This document shows positions 7,570-15,935 of a stretch of 64,000 bases of DNA, in pieces. The notes beneath the pieces are model-generated. The model was not told the origin of the DNA. It ran no database searches and saw only the letters and a program-made list of their open reading frames with translations. How positions within the stretch are numbered: position 1 is the stretch's first letter; each line of letters opens with the position of its first letter. This stretch comes from Glaciihabitans tibetensis (GTDB lineage: Bacteria > Actinomycetota > Actinomycetes > Actinomycetales > Microbacteriaceae): positions 124,001-188,000 of the forward strand of contig NZ_PVTL01000006.1 of the NCBI RefSeq assembly GCF_003003265.1. Reading direction: 5' to 3'. The translations under genes were made by a program, and so were the position numbers.

Positions 7570-7989
7570 ATGAACAACACGAATGGACAGACCAAGGACG
7601 CCGGCTGGGACGTGGGTGTCCGTAAAACGGTCGACGCTCCGCTCGACGTTGTGTGGGTCTTTCTTCTCGGCAAGGGCCTGGACATCTGGCTGGGCAACAC
7701 GCGTCTTTCGCTCGAAAAAGGCGCGAGGTACGAGACGGATGATGACATCAGCGGTCACATCATCAGCGTGAGTGACAAGTCCCGCATCCGGATGACCTGG
7801 CAGCCCGGCGAGTGGGATCACGATTCCGTCCTTCACGTCACCGTGAAGACGACGCCGATCGGCACGACTATCGGCTTTGAGCAGGAGCGCCTGGCCAACC
7901 GCGACGAGCGCAAGATCATGCTGACCCACTGGAAAGAGGTGCTCGACCGACTCCAGCACGGGCTCCTCGAGGTTACGAAGCGCTCCTAG
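7570..7989 (+). CDS. AHSA1-like SRPBCC domain protein
   Basis: A 139-residue protein of the AHSA1 (activator of Hsp90 ATPase homologue) branch of SRPBCC. It has VRKTVDAPLDVVWVFLLG at the start, an internal SRIRMTWQPGEWDHDS block, and the typical terminal helix THWKEVLDRLQHGL. Bacterial members are stand-alone small-molecule-binding folds and are often paired with a regulator. No ribosome site precedes the ATG, which fits a leaderless start. The stop TAG is inside the first of three 18-bp repeats. Confidence 0.85.
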   Translation: MNNTNGQTKDAGWDVGVRKTVDAPLDVVWVFLLGKGLDIWLGNTRLSLEKGARYETDDDISGHIISVSDKSRIRMTWQPGEWDHDSVLHVTVKTTPIGTTIGFEQERLANRDERKIMLTHWKEVLDRLQHGLLEVTKRS

Positions 7990-8030
7990 GCGCCGACGCG
8001 CTTCTAGTCACCGAAGTGCTCCTGGCCACC
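7977..8030. repeat. Three 18-bp tandem repeats spanning the AHSA1 stop codon
   Basis: Units 7977-7994, 7995-8012 and 8013-8030 share GA(A/C)G-GCT-CT and end in (G/A)CC. The first two contain an in-frame TAG, so the stop codon itself has been duplicated. Confidence 0.85.
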
Positions 8031-8035
8031 CGTCA

Positions 8036-8533
8036 TCAGCTGGCGCGCGCCGAGCGCGCCGAGCGGCGCACCGCGGGCGGAATCACCCGGTTCTCCCACA
8101 CCAGCACGTGGGCCGGGTCGAAGCGCCGCGAGCACTTGCCGCAGGCCATGATCTGGGCCGGACGTCTGTGCCGGTAGTGCACGTGGCCCGCGGGGCAGGT
8201 GCCCACCCACGGCGCCAGCTCGTTGGCTATCGCCCCGGGGTAGAGGCGCGTTCCGACGTAGCCGATGCTCGCGGCCGTCTCCTTCCAGCGCGGCCCGTGC
8301 CCGGCCGCGTTGCCGGCCATCGCATGGGCCACCTCGTGCAACAGAACCTGGTGGATGTCGTCGTCTTCGGCCGTGGCGGCCAGATACCGCGACACCGTAA
8401 TTCGCTTGGTCGACCAGTTGCACTGGCCCGCGCGCTTTTTCGCATTGTCGAACCCGAAGGACCACTCCTCCGGGTTGAGGTGCATCGTGATCAGGGCAGT
8501 GCCCCAGGTGCGTACTCGGTCTAAATCAGCCAC
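8036..8533 (-). CDS. SprT-like zinc metallopeptidase-fold protein
   Basis: A 165-residue SprT-like protein. The metallopeptidase motif HEVAH is at 66-70, with a further GHG at 78-80. A C-terminal zinc ribbon is visible, with C113 and H117 (GTCPAGH) and C131/C134 (ACGKCSRRFD). Known SprT/Spartan-like proteins cleave proteins crosslinked to DNA; small actinobacterial members are uncharacterised. The start is GTG (complement of 8531-8533). It is the last gene of a minus-strand operon, nine bases after the helical-repeat gene. Confidence 0.85.
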   Translation of the reverse strand: MADLDRVRTWGTALITMHLNPEEWSFGFDNAKKRAGQCNWSTKRITVSRYLAATAEDDDIHQVLLHEVAHAMAGNAAGHGPRWKETAASIGYVGTRLYPGAIANELAPWVGTCPAGHVHYRHRRPAQIMACGKCSRRFDPAHVLVWENRVIPPAVRRSARSARAS

Positions 8534-8542
8534 CAGATAAGA

Positions 8543-9064
8543 CTACGAAGCGGCGCCGTCAACAAACGTCTCGGCGACCGCAATGGCGATAGTCACGGCT
8601 TCGATCTGCTCTGTGGAGGAGTTGATCTTTTTACGCAGCAGCAGCGACGTGCGAAAGTCCAGCAGCGCCGAGCTGTAGTCCTGCTGGTCGAAGAAGACGC
8701 GGCCGCGGTGCTGAAGCGCATAGGCCTCCACGCTCGTCCAGCCGTGGGTGCGCGCCTCGTCGACGCAGTCGCTGAGCTCGCGCAGCGCGTCCACCAGGCG
8801 TCCCTGGTACTGCTGCACGACCGCGCGGCGCACGCGCGCACGGGTGATCTGCGTGCGTTCGCCGGCGAATCGCGCGAGGCGGAGGGCCTCGTTGGAGGAG
8901 TCCCATGCTTCGTCGAGTCGCCCGACCAGGCGGAGCAGCGCCGCGCGCTCGGTGATGGCGGACAGGCTGCGCTGGTCGCCGAGCTCGTCGAGCCGGCGGG
9001 TGGCGGCGGCGAGGTCAACGCGCTCGCGGAGTGTGGTGGGGTCGTACCCGAGGATGATGCTCAT
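8543..9064 (-). CDS. TPR-like helical repeat protein
   Basis: A 173-residue, all-helical protein without a signal peptide or membrane segment. Repeating helix-pair patterns (LDEAWDSSNEALRLAR, LVDALRELSDCVDEAR, YALQHRGRVFFDQQDYSSAL) resemble tetratricopeptide repeats, so it probably binds another protein. No specific family is recognised. It lies 10 bp after the sugar dehydrogenase gene and 9 bp before the SprT-like gene. The ATG at 9064 has no clear ribosome site, which suggests translational coupling. Confidence 0.75.
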   Translation of the reverse strand: MSIILGYDPTTLRERVDLAAATRRLDELGDQRSLSAITERAALLRLVGRLDEAWDSSNEALRLARFAGERTQITRARVRRAVVQQYQGRLVDALRELSDCVDEARTHGWTSVEAYALQHRGRVFFDQQDYSSALLDFRTSLLLRKKINSSTEQIEAVTIAIAVAETFVDGAAS

Positions 9065-9074
9065 TTTTATCTAG

Positions 9075-10337
9075 TCAGCCCTTGTTGAGGGCGCCTACAC
9101 GCACCTCGAGAATCTTGTCGTCCCCGTCGCGTGGAGCGCGACCCGTGTTGTTAGTAAGTATCCACAGAGTGTCGTTCGGTCCCTCGATGACATCCCGCAT
9201 TCGCCCGAATTGCCCAGCGAAGAAAGAGGTGGTGGTGACGGCCTCGGGAGTCGGCGCGATCGACCAGAGTCGCTCACCGCGGAGCGCGGCGAGGAACAAA
9301 GTGTCCCGGGTCCAGAGCAGGCCGCTCGGGCTGGCCTCGTCGGTCGACCACTGGTGCACCGGGTTGCGGAAGCGCGAATCGGAGCCGATCCCTTCGACGA
9401 CCGGCCACCCGTAGTTGATGCCGGGTTCGATCAGGTTGAGTTCGTCCCAGGTGTTCTGTCCGAACTCGGACGCCCAGAGGTTTCCGTCACGGTCCCACGC
9501 GATCCCCTGCGGGTTGCGATGGCCGTACGAATAGACCGGGCTGCCCGGGAACGGGTTGTCGGCCGGCACGCTGCCGTCCGCAGCAACACGGAGGATCTTT
9601 CCGCCCAGTTCGTCGAGGTTCTGCGAGCTGTCGCGCACGCCGGCGTCGCCGGCGGTGATGTACAGCGCGCCGTCCGGGCCGAACTTGATGCGACCACCGT
9701 TGTGGTTGCCCGCCTTCGGGATGCCGCTGAGGATCGTTTCTGGGGCACCGAGACTGTGGGTTCCCGCGGCGCCGAGCAGCGGCATCCGCACCACACGATT
9801 GTCTATTTGGGACGTGAGATACGCGTACAGCCAGCGCATCGGCGGGGCGTCAGGGGTGTCGGATGCCTCTGTCCACACGGTCAGGCCGAGCAAGCCACCC
9901 TCGCCTCCAGGGATGACCCCGTTGACCAGGCCCACGTCGCGGACAACGCCCGCGTCGGATACCTCTTTCACGATCGCCGTATCGCGTTCGCTGACGAGGG
10001 TCGCGCCGGTGTCGAGCCGCACGAGCGACCACGGAAGGTTGAGCTCGGTCGCGACGACGCGCGGCTCACCCTCGGGCTGAACGGGCCCGGCGGGGGAGGC
10101 CGGGGCGGCCGGTTGGGCGGGCGTCGCGCCGTTTGTCGGGGGCGCTGCGGGAGGGGATGAAGCGGACGGGGATGAAGCGGGCGGTGCCGAAATGGACGGC
10201 ACCGGCGCGGGGTCGAGCGGAACGCCGGTGGTGCACCCCGACAGCGTCAGGACCGCGGCGACGAAACCCGCGGAAGCAGGCACGACGGTGGCGCGCAGCG
10301 ATCGGGAGCGGCGGAGGCGGGCTTGCGAAGATGCCAC
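9075..10337 (-). CDS. Secreted lipoprotein PQQ-dependent sugar dehydrogenase-like protein (GSDH)
   Basis: A 420-residue product belonging to the soluble glucose/sorbosone dehydrogenase beta-propeller family. Visible blocks are GEGGLLGL, GNHNGGRIKFGPDGALYITA, SYGHRNPQGIAWDRDG and FGQNTWDELNLIEPG; the histidines in GNHNGG and YGHRNPQG are conserved PQQ/active-site positions. The open frame extends upstream, but GTG (complement of 10335-10337) has GGGAGG five bases before it. It gives a clean lipoprotein signal with RLRRSRSLR, a hydrophobic core and lipobox LSGC (Cys35). A Pro/Ala/Ser linker follows. It oxidises an aldose or related sugar outside the membrane if PQQ is available. It is the first gene of a three-gene operon. 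Confidence 0.88.
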   Translation of the reverse strand: MASSQARLRRSRSLRATVVPASAGFVAAVLTLSGCTTGVPLDPAPVPSISAPPASSPSASSPPAAPPTNGATPAQPAAPASPAGPVQPEGEPRVVATELNLPWSLVRLDTGATLVSERDTAIVKEVSDAGVVRDVGLVNGVIPGGEGGLLGLTVWTEASDTPDAPPMRWLYAYLTSQIDNRVVRMPLLGAAGTHSLGAPETILSGIPKAGNHNGGRIKFGPDGALYITAGDAGVRDSSQNLDELGGKILRVAADGSVPADNPFPGSPVYSYGHRNPQGIAWDRDGNLWASEFGQNTWDELNLIEPGINYGWPVVEGIGSDSRFRNPVHQWSTDEASPSGLLWTRDTLFLAALRGERLWSIAPTPEAVTTTSFFAGQFGRMRDVIEGPNDTLWILTNNTGRAPRDGDDKILEVRVGALNKG

Positions 10338-10528
10338 AGGGGCCTCCCGTGTCGGTGATTCAGGAAGTCGTCTCATTCTGTCGCACGGCACCCACGGATG
10401 TCTGGGCTTTCGGGTGGGTGGCGCCTGCTGAAGTCCTGAGTTTACGGACGCGCTGCCGCCACCGGCGCCTGGCGGGCGAGAGCGGAGGCACTTACCGGGC
10501 AAGAGCGCTGGCAACCGCCGCGGAAGGA

Positions 10529-10768
10529 TCAGGCGGCGGAAGCGAGGGCCTCGCGCAGGCTGACGAGCCCGTTCGAAAGGCGCGTCTCGGCGGTCTCGAC
10601 GCTGACGCCGAGGAGGTTCGCGACCTGGTTCGTGCTGAATCCCGAGTAGAAGGCCAGGTGGATCGACTGGCGCAGCTCGGCGTCGAGCGAGTCGAGGGCG
10701 TCGGTGGCGTGGTCGAGGTTGATGTCGATGGTGGGGGTAGTGGCTGTGGTGATCATTGCGGAGTGCAT
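10529..10768 (-). CDS. Stand-alone sigma-70 region 4-like protein
   Basis: A 79-residue protein in which residues about 26-79 look like sigma factor region 4 (LDAELRQSIHLAFYSGFSTN, then NLLGVSVETAETRLSNGLVS). That is the helix-turn-helix that contacts the -35 element in ECF sigma factors. The region 2 needed for -10 recognition is missing, and nothing like it is encoded upstream. It may be a small regulator or a remnant. The ATG at 10768 is the best start; the upstream open frame is composition-driven. It is transcribed in the same direction as the GSDH operon, 191 bp upstream of it. Confidence 0.72.
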   Translation of the reverse strand: MHSAMITTATTPTIDINLDHATDALDSLDAELRQSIHLAFYSGFSTNQVANLLGVSVETAETRLSNGLVSLREALASAA

Positions 10769-11192
10769 GGTGAAGCGAACTTTCTGGATGTGACTATGAA
10801 TGTGCGGCGCGGCATCGCGCGCGCCAAATTTCAGCAGCGTATGTGGACGCCCGGGATTGCCTCGGGCGAATGTGGTTCGGTTCCGGCCGTGGATCAGGGC
10901 AGCGGAACTGCTCACCCAAACGGGTGAACGATGCTCCGGGTAGGAGCGGCGCAGACGTCGTGGGAAGACGAACTGCGGTGGACGGCTGGGGCCATCAAGC
11001 GCTTGGGCCTGGATGAAGCTTCAGGCGCCGAGGCACTACTTTAGTACAGATCTACGAAGAATGCGAGCGTGACGTGGAAACGTCCTTCTCCGAGGGCCTG
11101 ATCTGGCCCGCGTCGCCCCGGCCGCGTCGCCCGGCCGCGTCGCCCGGCCGCGTCGCCCCGTACGCCCGCGTCAGTCGCCCCGCGCTCCTGCC
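10769..11192. other. Non-coding gap with a small hairpin and 13-bp repeats
   Basis: These 424 bp contain no credible gene. A perfect hairpin TCACCC/GGGTGA (loop AAAC) lies near 10910-10926, probably in the leader or promoter area of the sigma-like gene. A GACGT/ACGTC hairpin lies near 11079-11092. Bases 11110-11160 hold about 3.5 copies of a 13-bp GTCGCCCGGCCGC unit just past the end of the spermidine-synthase-like gene. Confidence 0.6.
11110..11160. repeat. 13-14-bp GTCGCCCGGCCGC tandem repeats
   Basis: Three to four near-identical units follow the 3' end of the minus-strand spermidine-synthase-like gene. A separate TCAGTCGC word, which contains the stop codon of that gene (complement of 11193-11195), is also duplicated 22 bp away near 11171. 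Confidence 0.8.
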
Positions 11193-12056
11193 TCAGTCGC
11201 GCCCGGGCTTGACCTGGAAGATACCCCGCGACGGTAGCGGTGACGGTGTGGCCGTCGTATCGGTCACGACGCTGGCCCCGGCGATCCACTCGCGCAGCTC
11301 CCGCCCGGTCACGACCTTCGACGGGTGCGGGCCACCGGCGAGCAGTCGCGGCATCCAGTCGAGCGGCAGCGGCTCCTGTGAGCCCACCATCACGACGTTG
11401 CCGAAACGGCGACCCTTGAGGATCTGCGTTTCGGCCAGCGCCGCGACATCCTGCATCGCCTCAAGAAGCGTGGCGGCCTGCGCCCGCGCGAACGCGAGCC
11501 CCGGGCCGTCTGCGACGTTCACCGCGATGATGCCGCCGGGCTTGAGCAGGGTCGCGGCCTCCGTGTAGAACTCGAGGCTTGTGACGTGGGCGGGTGTGCG
11601 CGCGCCGGAGAAGACGTCGACGACGAGCAGGTCAACCGTTCCACGGAGCCCGGCGGGAAACTTCGCGAGCACCTCGCGGGCGTCGCCGTGGCGCACCCGG
11701 ATCTGGGCTGTCTTGGGCAGCGGCAACGAGGCGCGCACGAGGTCGACCAGGTCGCTCTCGAGTTCGACGACCTGCTGGCGCGAGCCCGGACGGGTGGCCT
11801 CGACATAGCGGGGGAGTGTGAAGGCGCCGGCGCCGAGGTGCACCGCCGTGATCGGCTCGCCGGGCATGCCGATCTGGTCGATGACGTGACCGATGCGCTG
11901 CACGTACTCAAAAAACAGCTCGGTCGGGTCCTCGACGTTGACGTGCGATTGGGGAGTTCCGTCGACGACCAGCGTGAACGCGCCAGGGACCCAGCGGTCC
12001 GGCTCGATGACGGCAAGAAAACCGCTGTGTTTCAGGGTAGTCGAGGGGTGTTCCAT
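11193..12056 (-). CDS. Spermidine synthase-like methyltransferase-fold protein
   Basis: A 287-residue Rossmann-fold protein of the spermidine synthase-like (fused MFS/spermidine synthase) group. The glycine motif VHLGAGAFTLPRYV, the acidic loop VVELESDLV, HGDAREVLAKFP and the DLLVVDVFSG strand are visible. Actinobacterial members lack proof of polyamine activity, so the substrate is unknown. ATG 12056 is preferred over an in-frame TTG at 12074 that adds MWQCQS. A minus-strand promoter (TTGACC, 17 bp, TATAAG) sits about 53 nt upstream of the start, back to back with the rpoB promoter. Confidence 0.8.
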   Translation of the reverse strand: MEHPSTTLKHSGFLAVIEPDRWVPGAFTLVVDGTPQSHVNVEDPTELFFEYVQRIGHVIDQIGMPGEPITAVHLGAGAFTLPRYVEATRPGSRQQVVELESDLVDLVRASLPLPKTAQIRVRHGDAREVLAKFPAGLRGTVDLLVVDVFSGARTPAHVTSLEFYTEAATLLKPGGIIAVNVADGPGLAFARAQAATLLEAMQDVAALAETQILKGRRFGNVVMVGSQEPLPLDWMPRLLAGGPHPSKVVTGRELREWIAGASVVTDTTATPSPLPSRGIFQVKPGRD

Positions 12057-12115
12057 GCTCTGACACTGCCACAAATCTGTGCGAGCGGATGCCTCGGGCC
12101 GACGCCATCCCGGCC

Positions 12116-12144
12116 CTTATAGCCGATTGTCGCAAATCGGTCAA
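12116..12144 (-). promoter_or_regulatory. Promoter of the spermidine-synthase-like gene with palindrome in the spacer
   Basis: On the minus strand, -35 TTGACC (complement of 12139-12144) and -10 TATAAG (complement of 12116-12121) are 17 bp apart. The spacer carries an inverted repeat CCGATT/AATCGG (12123-12128 with 12135-12140), a candidate operator. Confidence 0.75.
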
Positions 12145-12152
12145 GAAACAAC

Positions 12153-12182
12153 TTGCCAGAAGTGGCCGCGGGATCCTATACT
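12153..12182 (+). promoter_or_regulatory. rpoB promoter
   Basis: -35 TTGCCA (12153-12158), an 18-bp spacer and -10 TATACT (12177-12182) predict a start near 12189 and a leader of about 160 nt before rpoB. Its -35 lies eight base pairs from the -35 of the divergent promoter, so the two polymerases would compete. Confidence 0.75.
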
Positions 12183-12351
12183 TATTCTTTGCGCTCCCAG
12201 ACAACCTATGCCGTCATATTGTGGACAGCAGGCGCGCCCCGAGTATAGCGGCGGGGTAGATCTCCATCGATTAGAAATCGTCGAGACTCTGGTGGGCAAA
12301 TCTCACAACACCGACAGTAATGGCCCGACGGGGCCCACGGAGGTTATTTCC

Positions 12352-15300
12352 TTGGCTGCTGCGCGCAACGCAACCACCAACTCATCCCCGAAGAACGGCC
12401 GCAACGCATCGCGGCTGTCCTTCGCAAAGATCACTGACACCCTGACCGTTCCCGATCTGCTCGCATTGCAGACCGAGAGCTTCGACTGGCTCGTTGGCAA
12501 CGACATCTGGAAGCAGCGCGTAGCGGAGGGTGAGGCCCAGGGCCGCACCGACCTGCCTACCCGCAGCGGCCTCGACGAGATCTTCGAGGAGATCTCGCCG
12601 ATCGAGGACCTCGGCGAGACGATGCAACTGTCGTTCACGGGCCCCGAGCTCGAAGAGCCGAAGTACTCCATCGAGGAGTGCAAGGAGCGCGGCAAGACTT
12701 TTGCTGCTCCCCTGTACGTCAACGCCGAGTTCATGAACCACCTCACCGGTGAGATCAAGACCCAGACGGTATTCATGGGCGACTTCCCGCTGATGACGCA
12801 GAAGGGTACGTTCATTGTGAACGGCACCGAGCGCGTTGTTGTCTCGCAGCTCGTTCGTTCGCCCGGTGTCTACTTCGACCGCACCCCCGAGAAACTGTCC
12901 GACAAGGACATCTACTCCGCTCGCATCATCCCGAGCCGCGGTGCCTGGCTCGAGTTCGAGATCGACAAGCGCGACCAGGTCGGCGTTCGCATCGACCGCA
13001 AGCGCAAGCAGTCCGTCACGGTCTTCCTCAAGGCGCTCGGTCTAACCAGCGAGCAGATCCTCGAGGAGTTCGCCGGGTTCCCGTCGATCGCTCTCACCCT
13101 GGAGAAGGATTCCATCCTTACCAAGGAAGAGGCGCTCAAGGACATCTACCGCAAGCTCCGTCCTGGAGAGCAGGTCGCCGCTGAGGCCGCCCGCGCGCTC
13201 CTCGACAACTTCTACTTCAACTCCAAGCGCTACGACCTCGCGAAGGTTGGTCGCTACAAGATCAACCGCAAGCTCGGCATCGATGCTCCGTTGAAGAACT
13301 CGGTACTGACCCTCGAGGACATCCTCGCGACGATCAAGTACATGGTTGCGCTGCACGACTCGACCTCCCCCTACGTCACGGTTGTCGATTCGGCCACCTC
13401 GACCATCAAGGGTGTTCGCGAGGGCAAGGCTGTTGACGTCCGCCTCGACGTGGACGACATCGACCACTTCGGTAACCGTCGCATCCGCGCGGTCGGCGAG
13501 CTGATCCAGAACCAGGTTCGCACCGGTCTGTCCCGCATGGAGCGCGTCGTGCGCGAGCGCATGACCACGCAGGACATCGAAGCGATCACCCCGCAGACCC
13601 TGATCAACGTGCGCCCCGTCGTCGCGGCGATCAAGGAGTTCTTCGGTACGTCGCAGCTGTCGCAGTTCATGGACCAGAACAACCCGTTGTCGGGTCTCAC
13701 CCACAAGCGCCGCCTGTCTGCGCTTGGCCCCGGTGGTCTGTCCCGTGAGCGCGCCGGTGTCGAGGTGCGAGACGTTCACCCGTCGCACTACGGCCGCATG
13801 TGCCCCATTGAAACTCCTGAGGGCCCCAACATTGGTCTGATCGGTTCGCTGGCATCGTTCGCACGCATCAACGCGTTCGGTTTCATCGAGACCCCCTACC
13901 GTCGCGTTGTCGACGGTGTGGTCACCGCCACGATCGACTACCTGACCGCAAGCGAAGAGGACGACTTCATCGTCGCCCAGGCAAACGCCCCGCTGACGGC
14001 CGACGCGCGCTTCGCTGACCCTCGCGTGCTTGCACGTAAGAAGGGTGGCGAGGTAGACCTCATCCCGACCGAGACCATCGGTTACATGGATGTCTCGCCG
14101 CGCCAGATGGTATCCGTAGCGACATCCCTCATCCCCTTCCTCGAGCACGACGATGCGAACCGCGCCCTCATGGGTGCGAACATGCAGCGCCAGGCTGTCC
14201 CGCTGCTGCGCAGCGAGAGCCCGCTCGTCGGAACCGGTATGGAGGGCTACGCCGCAATCGACGCCGGAGAAGTCACCACGGCTTCTCGCGCCGGTGTTGT
14301 CTCCGAGGTCTCGGCCGACGTTGTGTCGGTCATGACTGACGAGGGTGGCACGGACCAGTACTTCCTCAACAAGTTCACCCGCTCGAACCAGGGCAACAGC
14401 TACAACCAGCGCGTGATCGTCAGCGCCGGCGAGCGTGTCGAAGCCGGCCAGGTGCTGGCCGACGGCCCCTCGACGGAGAACGGCGAACTCGCCCTCGGAA
14501 AGAACCTTCTCGTGGCATTCATGCCGTGGGAGGGCTACAACTTCGAGGACGCGATGATCCTGAGCCAGAACCTGGTGAAGGACGACACCCTCTCCTCGAT
14601 TCACATCGAAGAGTACGAGGTCGACGCCCGCGACACGAAGCTCGGTAAGGAAGAGATCACCCGCGACCTCCCGAACGTCAGCCCGGAACTCCTGGCCGAC
14701 CTCGACGAGCGTGGAATCATCCGTATCGGTGCAGAGGTTCGCCCCGGCGACATCCTGGTCGGAAAGGTCACGCCGAAGGGCGAGACCGAGCTGTCCGCAG
14801 AGGAGCGCCTGCTGCGCGCCATCTTCAACGAGAAGAGCCGCGAAGTTCGCGACACCTCGCTGAAGGTTCCGCACGGTGAGCAGGGAACGGTCATCGCCGT
14901 CAAGGAGTTCAGCGCCGACAACGACGACGAACTCGGATCCGGCGTCAACCAGCGCGTTGTTGTCTACATTGCCCAGAAGCGCAAGATCACCGCTGGTGAC
15001 AAGCTCGCGGGTCGTCACGGCAACAAGGGTGTTATCTCCAAGATCCTGCCCGTCGAGGACATGCCGTTCCTCGCGGACGGAACCCCTGTCGACATCATCC
15101 TCAACCCGCTCGGTATCCCCGGTCGCATGAACTTCGGCCAGGTGCTCGAAACGCACCTCGGTTGGATCGCGAAGCAGGGCTGGCAGGTGGAAGGCAAGCC
15201 CAAGTGGGCTGGTCGTCTCCCCGCCGACGCGCACAGCGCCGCTCCCGGAACCAAGGTTGCGACTCCTGTGTTCGACGGTGCCCTCGAAGAGGAAATCGCC

Positions 15301-15876
15301 GGTCTGCTTGACTCGACCACCGTCACCCGTGACGGCGACCGTCTCATCGGATCCTCCGGTAAGGCCCAGCTGTTCGACGGCCGCTCCGGCGAGCCGTTCC
15401 CGGCTCCGGTCTCCGTGGGTTACATGTACATCCTCAAGCTGCACCACCTTGTCGACGACAAGATTCACGCACGCTCGACGGGTCCGTACTCGATGATCAC
15501 GCAGCAGCCCCTCGGTGGTAAGGCGCAGTTCGGTGGACAGCGCTTCGGTGAGATGGAGGTCTGGGCTCTCGAGGCCTATGGCGCCGCTTACGCACTGCAG
15601 GAGCTCCTGACGATCAAGTCCGACGACATCCTCGGCCGCGTCAAGGTCTACGAGGCGATCGTCAAGGGCGAGAACATCCAGGAGCCTGGTATTCCGGAAA
15701 GCTTCAAGGTCCTCATCAAGGAGATGCAGTCCCTGTGCCTGAACGTCGAGGTTCTCTCGGCCGACGGTTCAACTGTCAATCTGCGCGACACGGATGACGA
15801 GGTCTTCCGTGCTGCGGAAGAACTCGGCATCAACATCTCCACTCGGTTTGAGTCCTCGTCGATTGACGAGATCTAG
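12352..15876 (+). CDS. rpoB: DNA-directed RNA polymerase subunit beta
   Basis: The beta subunit, 1174 residues, close to the actinobacterial norm. TTG at 12352 is the start, with GGAGG at 12339-12343 eight bases upstream; the open frame continues 5' but has no support. The rifampicin-binding region reads [20 protein letters not shown] and then RLSALGPGG, so the classic D, H and S resistance positions are wild type. Later landmarks are [35 protein letters not shown] and the C-terminal [20 protein letters not shown]. It assembles with RpoC, RpoA and omega. The gene is followed by rpoC after 59 bp. Confidence 0.99.
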   Translation: MAAARNATTNSSPKNGRNASRLSFAKITDTLTVPDLLALQTESFDWLVGNDIWKQRVAEGEAQGRTDLPTRSGLDEIFEEISPIEDLGETMQLSFTGPELEEPKYSIEECKERGKTFAAPLYVNAEFMNHLTGEIKTQTVFMGDFPLMTQKGTFIVNGTERVVVSQLVRSPGVYFDRTPEKLSDKDIYSARIIPSRGAWLEFEIDKRDQVGVRIDRKRKQSVTVFLKALGLTSEQILEEFAGFPSIALTLEKDSILTKEEALKDIYRKLRPGEQVAAEAARALLDNFYFNSKRYDLAKVGRYKINRKLGIDAPLKNSVLTLEDILATIKYMVALHDSTSPYVTVVDSATSTIKGVREGKAVDVRLDVDDIDHFGNRRIRAVGELIQNQVRTGLSRMERVVRERMTTQDIEAITPQTLINVRPVVAAIKEFFGTSQLSQFMDQNNPLSGLTHKRRLSALGPGGLSRERAGVEVRDVHPSHYGRMCPIETPEGPNIGLIGSLASFARINAFGFIETPYRRVVDGVVTATIDYLTASEEDDFIVAQANAPLTADARFADPRVLARKKGGEVDLIPTETIGYMDVSPRQMVSVATSLIPFLEHDDANRALMGANMQRQAVPLLRSESPLVGTGMEGYAAIDAGEVTTASRAGVVSEVSADVVSVMTDEGGTDQYFLNKFTRSNQGNSYNQRVIVSAGERVEAGQVLADGPSTENGELALGKNLLVAFMPWEGYNFEDAMILSQNLVKDDTLSSIHIEEYEVDARDTKLGKEEITRDLPNVSPELLADLDERGIIRIGAEVRPGDILVGKVTPKGETELSAEERLLRAIFNEKSREVRDTSLKVPHGEQGTVIAVKEFSADNDDELGSGVNQRVVVYIAQKRKITAGDKLAGRHGNKGVISKILPVEDMPFLADGTPVDIILNPLGIPGRMNFGQVLETHLGWIAKQGWQVEGKPKWAGRLPADAHSAAPGTKVATPVFDGALEEEIAGLLDSTTVTRDGDRLIGSSGKAQLFDGRSGEPFPAPVSVGYMYILKLHHLVDDKIHARSTGPYSMITQQPLGGKAQFGGQRFGEMEVWALEAYGAAYALQELLTIKSDDILGRVKVYEAIVKGENIQEPGIPESFKVLIKEMQSLCLNVEVLSADGSTVNLRDTDDEVFRAAEELGINISTRFESSSIDEI

Positions 15877-15935
15877 ACCTCGCGGTCTAGGCCTCAGCCG
15901 TAAGACTTTTCGTTTTCCAAGGAGAGAAGAAAACA

